Of a stretch of DNA of 37,808 bases, positions 8,327 through 18,300 are shown one piece after another. The notes below the pieces were generated by a model. The model was not told where the DNA came from. It saw only the letters and a program-made list of their open reading frames with translations, and did no database searches. This DNA is from Erwinia tracheiphila (GTDB lineage Bacteria > Pseudomonadota > Gammaproteobacteria > Enterobacterales > Enterobacteriaceae): assembly GCF_021365465.1 (NCBI RefSeq), contig NZ_CP089933.1:1-37808 (forward strand). Direction: 5' to 3'. Both the position numbers and the translations under genes were made by a program. How positions within the stretch are numbered: position 1 is the stretch's first letter; every line of letters starts with the position of its first letter.

Positions 8327-8451
8327 CCAGAACAGACTCTCTGTCGTTTTTGCAGAGTTATCCTGTGGAGGCTGATCGCTCAGTGATGCCTGAATGCGAG
8401 TGGCTGTCGGAAATTTCGGCGGTTCCGGCGTAGAACCCCGATATTGAAGCG

Positions 8452-8673
8452 GTGCTGTCAATGGCTCTGTTACCGTCAGTGACGCCACAGAACGGGAGCG
8501 CAGATTCAGAAGTTATAGACGGAAGCAATATGTCCTTTGTTGCGGCGTTTGAGGATAAGCCAAAACGGAACAAGGCAAAATATCAGTGTCCGGGGTGCGG
8601 TGTTGCTGTATGGGGTAAGGCCGGGCTGAATGTCCATTGCGGAGACTGTGAGCAAGCTTTCAGAGAAAGCTAA
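8452..8673 (+). CDS. Zinc-ribbon protein, probably a 3' fragment
   Basis: The frame can start at GTG 8452 and encodes 73 aa ending in a clear zinc ribbon: CPGCGVAVWGKAGLNVHCGDC, that is two Cys-x2-Cys pairs. This resembles the C-terminal ribbon of SprT-like plasmid proteins (from memory). An in-frame TAG at 8431-8433 blocks extension upstream, and the expected N-terminal metalloprotease-like domain is absent. No ribosome site is visible before the GTG. It is most likely a decayed 3' end of a longer gene, cut by the events that left the IS3 fragment just upstream. Confidence 0.4.
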   Translation: MLSMALLPSVTPQNGSADSEVIDGSNMSFVAAFEDKPKRNKAKYQCPGCGVAVWGKAGLNVHCGDCEQAFRES

Positions 8674-8783
8674 GTGCCAGCAAATTTCTACGACCGCAGC
8701 AGCTGGCCATCGATTTTTTGCCAGCAAATCTTTCTTCCGGATTCGTGCCGGCGTGACAAAAATGACAGCAAAAGAGGTTTTCT

Positions 8784-9044
8784 ATGGGGCATTACACCAT
8801 CAGAACAAATGACGAAGAAGATCAGGTTATCAGAAAGGCGCAGGAGGCTACCGGAATGGCGTCAGCCAGTAAAGCCTTTATGACGGCCATCCTTGAGCTT
8901 CAGCGTAACAGAGATGAGATAGCGCAGCTCTGGCACTCACTGGCGCAAGAAAAAGCGCGGTGTCAGGAGCTGGTATCATCGGTGAATCAATTCCGTTCCA
9001 GCCTGAATACGATGTTCGAGCTGGCCGACAACGGCAAAAGTTAA
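8784..9044 (+). CDS. Hypothetical plasmid protein with N-terminal RHH-like segment and coiled coil
   Basis: The 86-aa protein starts MGHYTIRTNDEEDQVIRKAQ, preceded by AGAGG 8 bp upstream. The opening strand-helix pattern followed by SASKAFMTAIL looks like a ribbon-helix-helix or CopG-like fold. The remainder (about residues 38-80) is helical with heptad-like spacing, NRDEIAQLWHSLAQEKARCQ, suggesting an oligomerising coiled coil. I cannot name the family. It stands alone between a decayed gene and the DinQ-like toxin locus. A DNA-binding or accessory regulatory role is possible but unsupported. Confidence 0.6.
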   Translation: MGHYTIRTNDEEDQVIRKAQEATGMASASKAFMTAILELQRNRDEIAQLWHSLAQEKARCQELVSSVNQFRSSLNTMFELADNGKS

Positions 9045-9137
9045 TACCGATGTCGCCCCGGCGCTTCAGCTTAAAAAATCGGGATTATCACCCTTCACTC
9101 GAACTCAGATTTCACGTAGCTCACGCTGTTTCAGACG

Positions 9138-9225
9138 CAAAAAAGCCCGACTGGTGAGATCGGGCTTATTGCTTTCCGGTACGGAGTTGGTGCTCTGACC
9201 AGAGGGGAACTGTCTATACCTAACC
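9138..9225 (-). ncRNA. AgrB-like antisense RNA to the DinQ-like toxin mRNA
   Basis: A minus-strand promoter has TTGCAG (9260-9255) and TATTAT (9237-9232), separated by exactly 17 bp. It would start an RNA near 9225. A strong intrinsic terminator ends it: AAGCCCGA (9143-9150) with TCGGGCTT (9160-9167), with six U residues on the minus strand. The RNA is about 88 nt. Its first 36 nt come from repeat 9190-9230 and are complementary, with four mismatches over the full repeat, to the second copy at 9380-9420 in the toxin mRNA leader. This is the Agr-type design of E. coli dinQ-agrB. Transcription is predicted, not shown. Confidence 0.7.
9139..9167 (-). terminator. Intrinsic terminator of the antisense RNA
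   Basis: An 8-bp perfect stem (AAGCCCGA / TCGGGCTT) with a 9-nt loop is followed on the minus strand by TTTTTT. The plus strand lacks a T-run after it, which fixes the direction. Confidence 0.8.
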
Positions 9226-9230
9226 ATGTA
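9190..9230. repeat. 41-bp direct repeat, copy 1 (inside the antisense RNA gene)
   Basis: The repeat runs GTGCTCTG to CCATGTA and is matched at 9380-9420 with four substitutions. The core AGGGGAACTGTCTATACC continues identically through CTAACCAT. Copy 1 is transcribed leftwards from its own promoter; copy 2 lies in the toxin leader and has lost the matching -10 sequence. Confidence 0.9.
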
Positions 9231-9231
9231 A

Positions 9232-9281
9232 ATAATACGCGCTGAATTACCTTTCTGCAAGTCTGGCGATAAGTGTATAAT
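9232..9281. promoter_or_regulatory. Back-to-back promoters of antisense RNA (-) and toxin mRNA (+)
   Basis: Minus strand: TTGCAG-17-TATTAT, with -35 at 9260-9255 and -10 at 9237-9232. Plus strand: TATAAT at 9276-9281 with only a weak -35 (TTCTGC, 9253-9258), overlapping the minus-strand -35. The two start sites diverge, giving the toxin mRNA a leader of about 200 nt. I found no convincing LexA box here, although E. coli dinQ is LexA-controlled. Confidence 0.6.
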
Positions 9282-9379
9282 CAGCACGTTAGCTCTGTAG
9301 CGTTCTCCTCTGCTCTCTCCGCTATGCGGTATGAACAGATTAAAAGTCCTGGCTAAAACATCAGGTGGTGCTGGTTTTA

Positions 9380-9420
9380 GTGCTCTGGTCGGAGGGGAAC
9401 TGTCTATACCTAACCATATA
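9380..9420 (+). repeat. 41-bp direct repeat, copy 2 (toxin mRNA leader, antisense target)
   Basis: This is the partner of 9190-9230. It lies about 67-107 nt before the toxin start codon, inside the predicted 5' leader, and is where the antisense RNA would pair. In E. coli dinQ the analogous upstream pairing blocks ribosome standby and exposes the mRNA to RNase III. Confidence 0.8.
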
Positions 9421-9486
9421 GAAACCGCTGTAACAGGCAGTGTAAGAGCAAGCAGCGGTGTTCTCTCTCCATTCATGGAGAAACGC

Positions 9487-9567
9487 ATGGGCGCTTTTAT
9501 TGATAAAGCAATCATGGTTCTGAGAGTGTTAATCGCGCTCCTGGAATTGATCCGCATGTTCTTCTGA
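9487..9567 (+). CDS. DinQ-like type I toxin peptide
   Basis: This is a 26-aa hydrophobic peptide containing IDKAIMVLRVLIALLELIR. E. coli DinQ, from memory, has IDKAIIVLGALIALLELIR, so the match covers nearly the whole membrane helix. DinQ inserts in the inner membrane and collapses the membrane potential. The start is ATG 9487, with GGAG at 9477-9480 six bases upstream; that GGAG is itself part of an upstream in-frame ATGGAG with no ribosome site. The locus has a long leader, a repeat pair and an antisense gene on the opposite strand, all as in dinQ/agr. Carried on a plasmid it probably serves as an addiction module: the stable toxin mRNA outlives the small RNA when the plasmid is lost. The C-terminus is shorter and ends MFF. 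Confidence 0.75.
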   Translation: MGAFIDKAIMVLRVLIALLELIRMFF

Positions 9568-9639
9568 GCATAGCGGAAACGTAACTAAGGCTGGGGGCTA
9601 ACCACCTCCGGTCTTTAATAAAATGTATTAGTCGCGACT

Positions 9640-10808
9640 TGATCTGACACTGGACCTTGAAAGGTTGAGAGTTACCGGTTTTGATATGGGTGTCTAATCC
9701 TTAAACAAAACGCGAGGTAACTCTCATGCTTCATACTAACAATCCCATCATCAAACACAAAGCCGGCCTGCTCAATCTCGCCGAAGAACTCGGTAACGTA
9801 TCAAAAGCCTGCAAGATCATGGGCGTGTCACGCGACACGTTTTACCGTTATCAGGAACTGGCTGCTGAAGGCGGCATCGATGCGCTGATTAACCAGAACC
9901 GCCGCGTCCCCAACCTGAAGAACCGCGCCGACGAAGCCACTGAACGCGCTGTTGTTGAATATGCCGTTGAGTTCCCGGCCCACGGGCAACACCGGACCAG
10001 TAATGAGCTGCGTAAAAAAGGCGTGTTTATCTCCGGTAGCGGCGTGCGCTCCATCTGGCAACGGCACGACCTGGAGAACTTCCGTAAACGCCTGAAGGCA
10101 CTTGAGGAAAAGGTCGCCAGAGAAGGCATCGTGCTTACCGACGCTCAAATCGCAGCGCTGGAGAAGAAGGCCCACGATGACGAGGCCAGCGGAGAAATCG
10201 AAACTGCTCACCCGGGTTATCTCGGGTCGCAGGACACCTTCTACGTGGGCAATCTGAAAGGTGTGGGTCGTATCTACCAGCAGACGTTCGTGGATACGTA
10301 CTCGAAAGTGGCACACTGCAAGCTGTATACGAGTAAAACGCCGATCACCGCCGCAGACCTGCTCAATGATCGCGTACTGCCGTTCTACGAGGCTCAGGGA
10401 CTGCCGATGCTGAGGATCCTGACCGACAGGGGAACGGAGTACTGTGGTAAGGTGGAGCAGCATGATTACCAGCTGTATCTGGCCATCAACGATATCGACC
10501 ATACAAAAACGAAGGCGATGTCTCCGCAGACGAACGGCATCTGCGAGCGCTTCCATAAAACTATTTTGCAGGATTTTTATCAGGTTACGTTCCGTAAGAA
10601 GTTATACGAAGACCTGGAGAGCCTGCAAACGGATCTGGACAACGGGTTGTGGCATTACAATAATGAGCGAACTCATCAGGGAAAAATGTGCTGCGGGCGT
10701 ACGCCAATGGCCACGTTACTTGATGGTAAACGAGTCTGGGCAGAAAAAAATCTGAACCAGATGTAATCTGACAGACACCTGTATAAATAACCGGTAACTG
10801 TCAGATCA
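9640..10808 (+). mobile_element. IS481-family insertion sequence
   Basis: The outer ends are TGATCTGACA (9640-9649) and its inverse TGTCAGATCA (10799-10808), giving 1,169 bp. Further inverted identity lies inside: AGTTACCGGTT with GGTGTCT at 9670-9695, and the mirrored stretch at 10773-10800. The copies are offset by about 18 bp on the left, so the left end may carry a small insertion and the exact tip is uncertain. I see no clear target duplication. It landed 72 bp after the DinQ-like gene. Confidence 0.65.
9726..10766 (+). CDS. IS481-family DDE transposase
   Basis: The 346-aa protein opens with a helix-turn-helix (NVSKACKIMGVSRDTFYRYQ, about residues 24-43). It carries an integrase core with Asp170 (SQDTFYVGN), Asp234 (ILTDRGTEYC) and Glu274 (TNGICERFHK), in the expected order and spacing. 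The C-terminal HYNNERTHQGKMCCGRTP block is typical of IS481/IS3-like enzymes. The frame is complete, with GAGGT before the ATG. Only one gene is present, as in IS481 rather than the two-frame IS3 layout. It catalyses cut or copy movement of its own element and has no role in plasmid upkeep. Confidence 0.88.
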   Translation: MLHTNNPIIKHKAGLLNLAEELGNVSKACKIMGVSRDTFYRYQELAAEGGIDALINQNRRVPNLKNRADEATERAVVEYAVEFPAHGQHRTSNELRKKGVFISGSGVRSIWQRHDLENFRKRLKALEEKVAREGIVLTDAQIAALEKKAHDDEASGEIETAHPGYLGSQDTFYVGNLKGVGRIYQQTFVDTYSKVAHCKLYTSKTPITAADLLNDRVLPFYEAQGLPMLRILTDRGTEYCGKVEQHDYQLYLAINDIDHTKTKAMSPQTNGICERFHKTILQDFYQVTFRKKLYEDLESLQTDLDNGLWHYNNERTHQGKMCCGRTPMATLLDGKRVWAEKNLNQM

Positions 10809-10839
10809 GGTCTGAGCTAGTACAAATAAAACCATCTTT

Positions 10840-10964
10840 TAGTTACAACATTCAACTGAAGTATTCACACACTCCCCACCTAGACTTTTTAGCTGAAATC
10901 ATTTCTTTAGTGTGCTCAGGCGCTCATCGAGCGATTTATAAGCCTATATTGAATGTTGTAACTA
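10840..10964. repeat. 16-bp perfect inverted repeat, possible recombination site
   Basis: TAGTTACAACATTCAA (10840-10855) is repeated inverted as TTGAATGTTGTAACTA (10949-10964), with 93 bp between. A third 12-bp copy is at 1458-1469, and a fourth is within the duplicated copy at 18443-18458. The right arm overlaps the end of the serine recombinase coding sequence in its duplicated form. Paired inverted arms beside a resolvase gene suggest a res-type site; this is inference. Confidence 0.45.
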
Positions 10965-11026
10965 TAGGTCTGATTCTGCTTTATTCCTTTGTTTGACCGC
11001 ACAGCTGATGGTTCCCCGGCTACAAC
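10934..11026. repeat. 93-bp direct repeat flanking the Tn3 unit, left copy
   Basis: The repeat runs from ATTTATAAGCC to GGCTACAAC and ends exactly at the first base of the transposon. The identical sequence starts at the first base after the other end (18428-18520). On the minus strand it encodes the last 20 or so codons of the serine recombinase at 18456-19103, so the left copy is an orphan gene tail. Confidence 0.9.
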
Positions 11027-11160
11027 GGGGTCTGACGCTCAGTGGAACGAAAACTCACGTTAAGAGGTTTGGCTGTGAGAAAGTACAAAGAAACTCTAAG
11101 ACCTACTTGAACACAACACAGATTCGTGCAACTGTCTTAAAGGTCAAACCTTTCGGAATT

Positions 11161-11177
11161 CCCCGGCAAAGCCGGGG
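11161..11177 (-). terminator. GC-rich hairpin after the autotransporter gene
   Basis: CCCCGGC AAA GCCGGGG forms a 7-bp perfect stem about 50 nt beyond the minus-strand stop codon. No T-run follows, so termination efficiency is doubtful. Confidence 0.35.
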
Positions 11178-11228
11178 GAGCGGTGGGTTTAATTACGGCC
11201 CGCCGTATTATTTTTTCATCCTCAGATA

Positions 11229-14200
11229 TCAGAAACGCCAGGTGGCTGAAAGATTACCTGCGATCGAGTCATAGCCAGAACGAAACAATTCGCTTTCAAT
11301 CCCGATGCCCAATTCGACATCGGTGTTGATTTTATAGCTCATTCCAGCCTTAACCCCCAGTGCGTCACGGCCAGTCACCTGATTCCTGGAACTAAACCCT
11401 GTGCTGCGGTAGTTGGCGAAAGAGGCTTGTTGTACCACATTGCCATCCAGCAGTTCATGATCCCAGGTAAGCTGCAGTTCAGCTGCGATCGACGCCCCTG
11501 AAGCAAGCGGCAAATTCCAGTTACCATTCATCCCGATACTCGATCGCAGAGAATCGAAGGTCTCCGCCCCCAGCATCAGCCGGCTGCCGTCATTGCCGCT
11601 TTCCTTCACGCCTGGGCGATGTAATGTGGTGTAATTTAATGAAGTTATCGGTCCGGCGCTCATATTATCATTCAGGGCCCAACGATAGCCCCCGCCGGCC
11701 GTAAGAGAGCTTGACAATCCAGTCCAGCTGGCATGGTAGCTTGCTCCGTAAGTTTCTACATGAATGTTTCTATCCAGCCAGCTGTCTTCAATGCCGAATC
11801 GGCCATTGCCGAATAAATACATCCCTTCGGGCCTTTCAACGCCGTAACGAGCATGGATACCCAGATCGAAAGCAGTTGTTTTCCCATTCGCGGTTTCTGG
11901 TGATTTCACCGTCACAGACTGGCCGCTGACCGCACCATGAAAGCCATAAATCCAGTTGCGATCCTGCTCGTTTGTTTTTTCGGCGCCGAACACGATGCCA
12001 TAACTGCTGGCGTCGTACCCTACACTGCCACCCTGGCGCTGCTGCCAGAAGCCGCCGCCAAAGGGTATGGCAAAGCTGCGCCATTCGCCTTCCGCCAGTT
12101 GTTTCGGCGTAACGACAGGATTAGGCCCGCCGATGATCCGCGTTATCTGCTGTTCTCGGTGAAGGGAACTCGCGAACATGGCGCTGTAAGCTGCCGCGGA
12201 AAGTTGCTGCAAGGCATTGCTGATACTCCCGCCATCAGTGGCTGAGAAATCCAGAGTACTATACAACGGTTGTATATCCGAATCGGCTACCGCCACAATT
12301 TTATCCAGCGCCTGACCCACCTGCCTCGCATTGTCGTCCTGTGCATACCGGCTGTAAGCGTTGGAGGCGCGCAGCATCGAGAGCTGCCAGCCATTCTCTC
12401 CCAGCGGCGTTGTCTGCAGCGCCAGCGTGGGTGAGCGGAGCAAGCTGTTCACCGCACTGAATTTGCCGCTGTACGAGTTGGTTTTTAGCAAATCTTGCGA
12501 ATCCAGCCGCCAGTTTGCCGCATACCAGTCCGGCTGCGGCGCAAACGTCAGTTGACCGTTGAATTGTGCGTGACCGTCAACCCGCAGAGTATCATGCCCG
12601 CCGCGCCCGTCGACTTCCAACAGCAACTGCCCGGTATCGCCCTGTTGATAAGCGCCTGTTACATTGATTTGCCCGAGTGAATTGCCCGGCGCGAGGATGC
12701 CATTATTTACAAAGCGTCCTTCCTCGTTCAGGGTATAGCTGCCGTTGCCAGATAGTATGGCACCCGGCGCGATAGTCATGCTGTAAATCTGAAAGTCGCC
12801 ATTAAGCGAGGTTTTCCCTCCGTGCGCGTTCAGTGCCAGATTATTGATACCTTCAATATTTCCACGGTAAGTAAAGCTGAAATCAGAATCAGCACCATCC
12901 GTCGCCTGCCCATGCGCACTGGCCTTCCGACCGAAGGTAAGCTGCGTCAACCGCTGCTGGCCGTAGGCATCCCGCTGGGCGTAGTCCGAGAAAATATCAC
13001 CTTCCAGCCGGGTGCCATTTAATATGTTTATATTACCGACCAGCGCATTTGGCGAAATATAAATCGCCGCGCCTTTACCGGCAACCCGTCCGCTAATGTC
13101 GGCATTATCTACCAGGGATCCCTGCAACTCGGGTAATAATGCGTCGTTGTACCCGTCCACGATATGGAGCCAGGATCCACGATAATCCGCTTCGTTACCC
13201 AGGAGGTTATTGCCAAAGTCAAAGCTGATAGCGACACCATTAGCTCCTAACGCCTGAATATCGCCTCGCTGAATAAGGTTATGCTGTTTGCCGTAAGTAA
13301 ACATCACACCCCGGCCATTGAGCCCATCGGCGTAGACCCGTGTTCCTGGTTCGATGTTCAGCGTGTTATTTTGCCCATCGATACGGATACCGGCGCCGCC
13401 AGCCCCTTGCGTCAACAGATCCGCTTGCTGAAATATGCGGTTATCGCTTCCATAAACATGCAGTCCAACCCCCTGCGTTGCAGTGTTATATTGCCCTGCC
13501 AGATAGCCATCCCCCTGCTGATTACGCAGAAAATAGCCATTGCGGTTGATGAGAGTTTGCCCATTGCCATACAGCGAAAAACCGAAAAAGTTACGTCGGT
13601 CAATCTGATACCCCATGTCCTGCAGCAACGCCAGTTCCGCTTCCATAAACGTTGTGTAATTGCGGTAGCCCTGGTGGCTCATCATGCTGTTCTTCAGCTC
13701 GATATGGCTCATGTAGTTATCATCGACCGAACCGCCGTCTCCCAACATTTTCACCGGCACGCCAGGCATGGCGCCTGCAAGCACTTCATCTACGTGCCTG
13801 CCTGTGAAATAGCCTTTATCGAGCCGTACATCAAAGCCTTGCGGATCCCATGGGTTATTGCATCCATTACACAGTATTACCTGCCCTGGCCGGGCAGGAT
13901 TGCCATGATCATCCCGTAGATGGCTGGTCCAGGAGCCAAAAGGCTGAGTATCGAAGGCCGGGGTGAATGTACCTTCCCCCTGCAGGTCAGTAACCATATT
14001 GGAGATGCCCAGGCCATGGGCCAGCTCATGAACAGCGACGCTGACCAGATCCGTCTTTCCGGTACGCGGCAATTGAGCAGGCACATAGGGAATGTCGTCA
14101 AAATCCATTTTGCCCATGATGAACTGGGCATGGGAACCGAAGGTCAACTCTCCGGTATCAATGCCGCTCAAAGCCCCCTGCAGCTGCGTCAGACTAATAA

Positions 14201-14537
14201 CGCCATTGTTTACTGAATCGCTGGATCCCGCTGCATTATTAACGTCAAACGTACCGACATTGATAATGGCGGGCAATTGCCCTGGTCTGGGGGTGATAAC
14301 TTCAGCCCAGTAACGCATGGCATCGAGTATTTTTTCTTTCTGTTGCTGACCCAGAGCCCAGGTTGACTCAAAAGGTTGCGGCCAATCCGGCATAAACGGG
14401 CCGTCGCCAACATCAAAGAAACGCACCTGAAATACAGCAATATTTTGCGGGCTATAGACCAGATAGCTTTCTCCGGCATATGAATTATTACTGGCTAATA
14501 AACCGGTTAACGCAGCCGTCATGAAAAGCTTTTTCAT
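11229..14537 (-). CDS. Autotransporter with N-terminal zinc metalloprotease domain
   Basis: The start is ATG 14537 (MKKLFMTAALTG), with AAGGA 8 bp upstream; the ATG at 14546 has no such spacing. A signal peptide ends near NSYA-GES (residue about 22). The passenger has the zinc site HELAHGLG (His170-Glu171-x2-His174) and a Met-turn-like NSMMSHQGY near residue 285, as in metzincins. A long beta-helix-like stretch rich in N, G and D follows, including LAPGNSLGQINVTG, a sequence common in passenger domains. Residues from about 830 to 1102 form the beta-barrel, ending in the outer-membrane signature Phe (SATWRF). It should be secreted by the type V route and cleave an extracellular or host protein; the substrate is unknown. 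It lies inside the Tn3 unit, head-to-tail with tnpR, and should be expressed from the 14538-14646 gap. Confidence 0.85.
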   Translation of the reverse strand: MKKLFMTAALTGLLASNNSYAGESYLVYSPQNIAVFQVRFFDVGDGPFMPDWPQPFESTWALGQQQKEKILDAMRYWAEVITPRPGQLPAIINVGTFDVNNAAGSSDSVNNGVISLTQLQGALSGIDTGELTFGSHAQFIMGKMDFDDIPYVPAQLPRTGKTDLVSVAVHELAHGLGISNMVTDLQGEGTFTPAFDTQPFGSWTSHLRDDHGNPARPGQVILCNGCNNPWDPQGFDVRLDKGYFTGRHVDEVLAGAMPGVPVKMLGDGGSVDDNYMSHIELKNSMMSHQGYRNYTTFMEAELALLQDMGYQIDRRNFFGFSLYGNGQTLINRNGYFLRNQQGDGYLAGQYNTATQGVGLHVYGSDNRIFQQADLLTQGAGGAGIRIDGQNNTLNIEPGTRVYADGLNGRGVMFTYGKQHNLIQRGDIQALGANGVAISFDFGNNLLGNEADYRGSWLHIVDGYNDALLPELQGSLVDNADISGRVAGKGAAIYISPNALVGNINILNGTRLEGDIFSDYAQRDAYGQQRLTQLTFGRKASAHGQATDGADSDFSFTYRGNIEGINNLALNAHGGKTSLNGDFQIYSMTIAPGAILSGNGSYTLNEEGRFVNNGILAPGNSLGQINVTGAYQQGDTGQLLLEVDGRGGHDTLRVDGHAQFNGQLTFAPQPDWYAANWRLDSQDLLKTNSYSGKFSAVNSLLRSPTLALQTTPLGENGWQLSMLRASNAYSRYAQDDNARQVGQALDKIVAVADSDIQPLYSTLDFSATDGGSISNALQQLSAAAYSAMFASSLHREQQITRIIGGPNPVVTPKQLAEGEWRSFAIPFGGGFWQQRQGGSVGYDASSYGIVFGAEKTNEQDRNWIYGFHGAVSGQSVTVKSPETANGKTTAFDLGIHARYGVERPEGMYLFGNGRFGIEDSWLDRNIHVETYGASYHASWTGLSSSLTAGGGYRWALNDNMSAGPITSLNYTTLHRPGVKESGNDGSRLMLGAETFDSLRSSIGMNGNWNLPLASGASIAAELQLTWDHELLDGNVVQQASFANYRSTGFSSRNQVTGRDALGVKAGMSYKINTDVELGIGIESELFRSGYDSIAGNLSATWRF

Positions 14538-14646
14538 ATTAACCATCCTTGTGTGAAAAAAAGTAATTTCCTACGTCAATATAACTTCACATCTGACCTC
14601 AATAAATCACAAACAAATATAATAACTATCGATACGACTCGATAAT

Positions 14647-15388
<742 letters not shown>

Positions 15389-18300
15389 ATGCCCGTTGAT
15401 TTTCTGACCACTGAACAGACTGAAAGCTATGGCCGGTTCACCGGTGAACCGGATGAGCTTCAGCTGGCACGATATTTTCACCTTGATGAAGCAGACAAGG
15501 AATTTATCGGAAAAAGCAGAGGCGATCACAATCGGCTGGGAATTGCCCTGCAAATAGGATGCGTGCGTTTTTTGGGTACCTTCCTCACCGATATGAATCA
15601 TATTCCTTCCGGCGTCCGGCATTTTATCGCCAGACAGCTCGCCATTCATGATATCACCGTGCTGGCAGAATATGGCCAGAGAGAAAATACCCGTCGCGAG
15701 CATGCCGCGCTGATACGTCAGCATTATGATTATCGCGAATTTGCCTGGCCCTGGACTTTTCGTCTTACCCGTCTTTTATATACCCGGAGCTGGATAAGTA
15801 ACGAACGTCCCGGCCTGCTTTTCGACCTGGCGACAGGGTGGCTGATGCAGCACAGAATTATTCTCCCCGGGGCCACCACGCTGACCCGACTGATTTCAGA
15901 AGTAAGGGAAAAGGCAACGCTGCGCCTGTGGAACAGGCTGGCAATGATACCGTCTGCAATGCAGCGTTCACAACTGGAGACGCTGCTGGGACCCGCTGAT
16001 TCCGGCCGTTTGTCTTTGCTGGAATCACTGAAAAAAGGCCCGGTGACCATCAGTGGCCCGGCGTTTAATGAGGCAATTGATCGCTGGAAAATGCTGAGCG
16101 ATTTTGGCCTCCATAATGAAAGCCTGAACGCGATCCCGACTGTACGTCTGAAGAATCTTGCTCGTTATGCCGGGATGACTTCGGTATTCAATATTGCCAG
16201 GATGGCACCGCAGAAAAGGATGGCGGTACTGGTTGCCTTTGTCCTGGCATGGGAAACGCTGGCGCTCGATGATGCACTGGACGTTCTGGATGCCATGCTG
16301 ACTGTCATCATCCGTGACGCCAGAAAGATTGGGCAGAAAAAACGGCTCCGATCGCTGAAGGATCTCGATAAATCAGCACTGGCGCTCGCCAGCGCGTGTT
16401 CGTACCTGCTGAAAGAAGAAACGCCGGACGAATCAATCCGGGCTGAGGTATTCAGCCACATTCCCAGGCAAAAGCTGGCAGACATCATCGCGCTTGTTCG
16501 CGAAATAGCCCGGCCCTCTGACGATAACTTTCATGATGAAATGGTGGAGCAATACGGGCGGGTACGTCGCTTTCTGCCCCGTCTGCTGAATACCGTTAAA
16601 TTTTCAGCAGCTCCCGCCGGGAGAACCACCCTGAATGCCTGCGATTATCTCAGCCGCGAGTTCAGCTCACGGCGGCAGTATTTTGACGACGCACCAACGG
16701 AAATCATCAGCCGTCCATGGAAACGACTGGTGATTAATAAGGAAAAACATATCACCCGAAGGGGATATACGCTGTGCTTTCTCAGTAAACTGCAGGACAG
16801 CCTGAGACGGCGGGATGTCTACGTTACCGGCAGTAACCGGTGGGGAGATCCCCGCGAAAAATTACTACAGGGCGCAGACTGGCAGGCAAACCGGATCAAA
16901 GTTTATCGTTCTCTGGGCCATCCGACAAACCCACAGGACGCAATAAAATCGCTGGGCCTCCAGCTGGACGCCCGTTACAGGCAGGTTGCTGCACGCCTTG
17001 GCGAAAATGAAGCAGTGCAGCTTGATATTTCCGGCCCAAAGCCCAGGCTGACTATTACTCCTCTCGCCAGTCTTGATGAACCGGACAGTCTGAAACGGCT
17101 GAGCAAAATGGTCAGCGATCTGCTTCCTGCGGTGGACTTAACGGAGTTGCTGCTCGAAATTAACGCCCATACCGGATTTGCTGATGAGTTTTTCCACGCC
17201 AGCGAAGCCAGCGCCAGAGTTGACGATCTGCCCGTCAGCATCAGCGCCGTACTGATGGCCGAGGCCTGCAATATCGGCCTGGAGCCCCTGATACGGTCAA
17301 ATGTTCCAGCCCTGACCCGACACCGGCTGAACTGGACAAAAGCAAACTATCTGCGGGCTGAAACTATCACCAGTGCGAATGCCAGGCTGGTTGATTTTCA
17401 GGCAACACTGCCACTGGCACAGGTCTGGGGTGGTGGCGAAGTGGCTTCTGCAGACGGAATGCGCTTTGTTACGCCAGTCAGAACAATCAATGCCGGGCCG
17501 AACCGCAAATACTTTGGCTATAACAGGGGTATCACCTGGTACAACTTTATTTCCGATCAGTATTCCGGCTTTCATGGCATTGTTATACCGGGGACGCTGA
17601 GGGACTCAATCTTTGTGCTGGAAGGCCTTCTGGAGCAGGAGACAGGGCTGAATCCCACCGAAATTATGACAGATACCGCAGGGGCCAGCGATCTTGTCTT
17701 TGGCCTTTTCTGGCTGTTGGGATACCAGTTTTCCCCGCGACTGGCTGATGCCGGTTCTTCGGTTTTCTGGCGCATGGACAATGACGCCGATTATGGCGTG
17801 CTAAATGATATTGCCAGAGGGCAGTCAGATCCCCGAAAAATAACCCTTCAGTGGGACGAAATGATCCGGGCCGCAGGCTCCCTGAAGCTGGGCAAGGTAC
17901 AGGCTTCGGTGCTGGTCCGTTCATTACTGAAAAGTGAACGCCCATCCGGACTGACCCAGGCAATTATTGAAGTGGGACGCATTAACAAAACGCTATATCT
18001 GCTTAATTATATTGATGATGAAGATTACCGCAGGCGCATCCTGACTCAACTTAACCGGGGAGAAAGCCGCCATGCTGTTGCCAGAGCTATTTGTCACGGT
18101 CAGAAAGGTGAGATAAGAAAGCGATATACCGATGGTCAGGAAGATCAACTGGGCGCATTGGGGCTGGTCACTAACGCCGTCGTGTTATGGAACACTATTT
18201 ATATGCAGGCAGCTCTGGATCATCTCCGGGCACAAGGAGAAACCCTGAATGATGAAGATATTGCACGCCTCTCACCGCTTTGCCATGGACATATCAATAT

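Noticed and set aside
9262..9300. Possible LexA box at the DinQ-like promoter
   Set aside because: CTG and CAG occur at 9263 and 9282 but are 16 bp apart instead of the required 10, and no other site fits.
10993..11274. 93-codon plus-strand frame across the left Tn3 end
   Set aside because: It spans the transposon inverted repeat and the 93-bp duplication, so it is a junction artefact.
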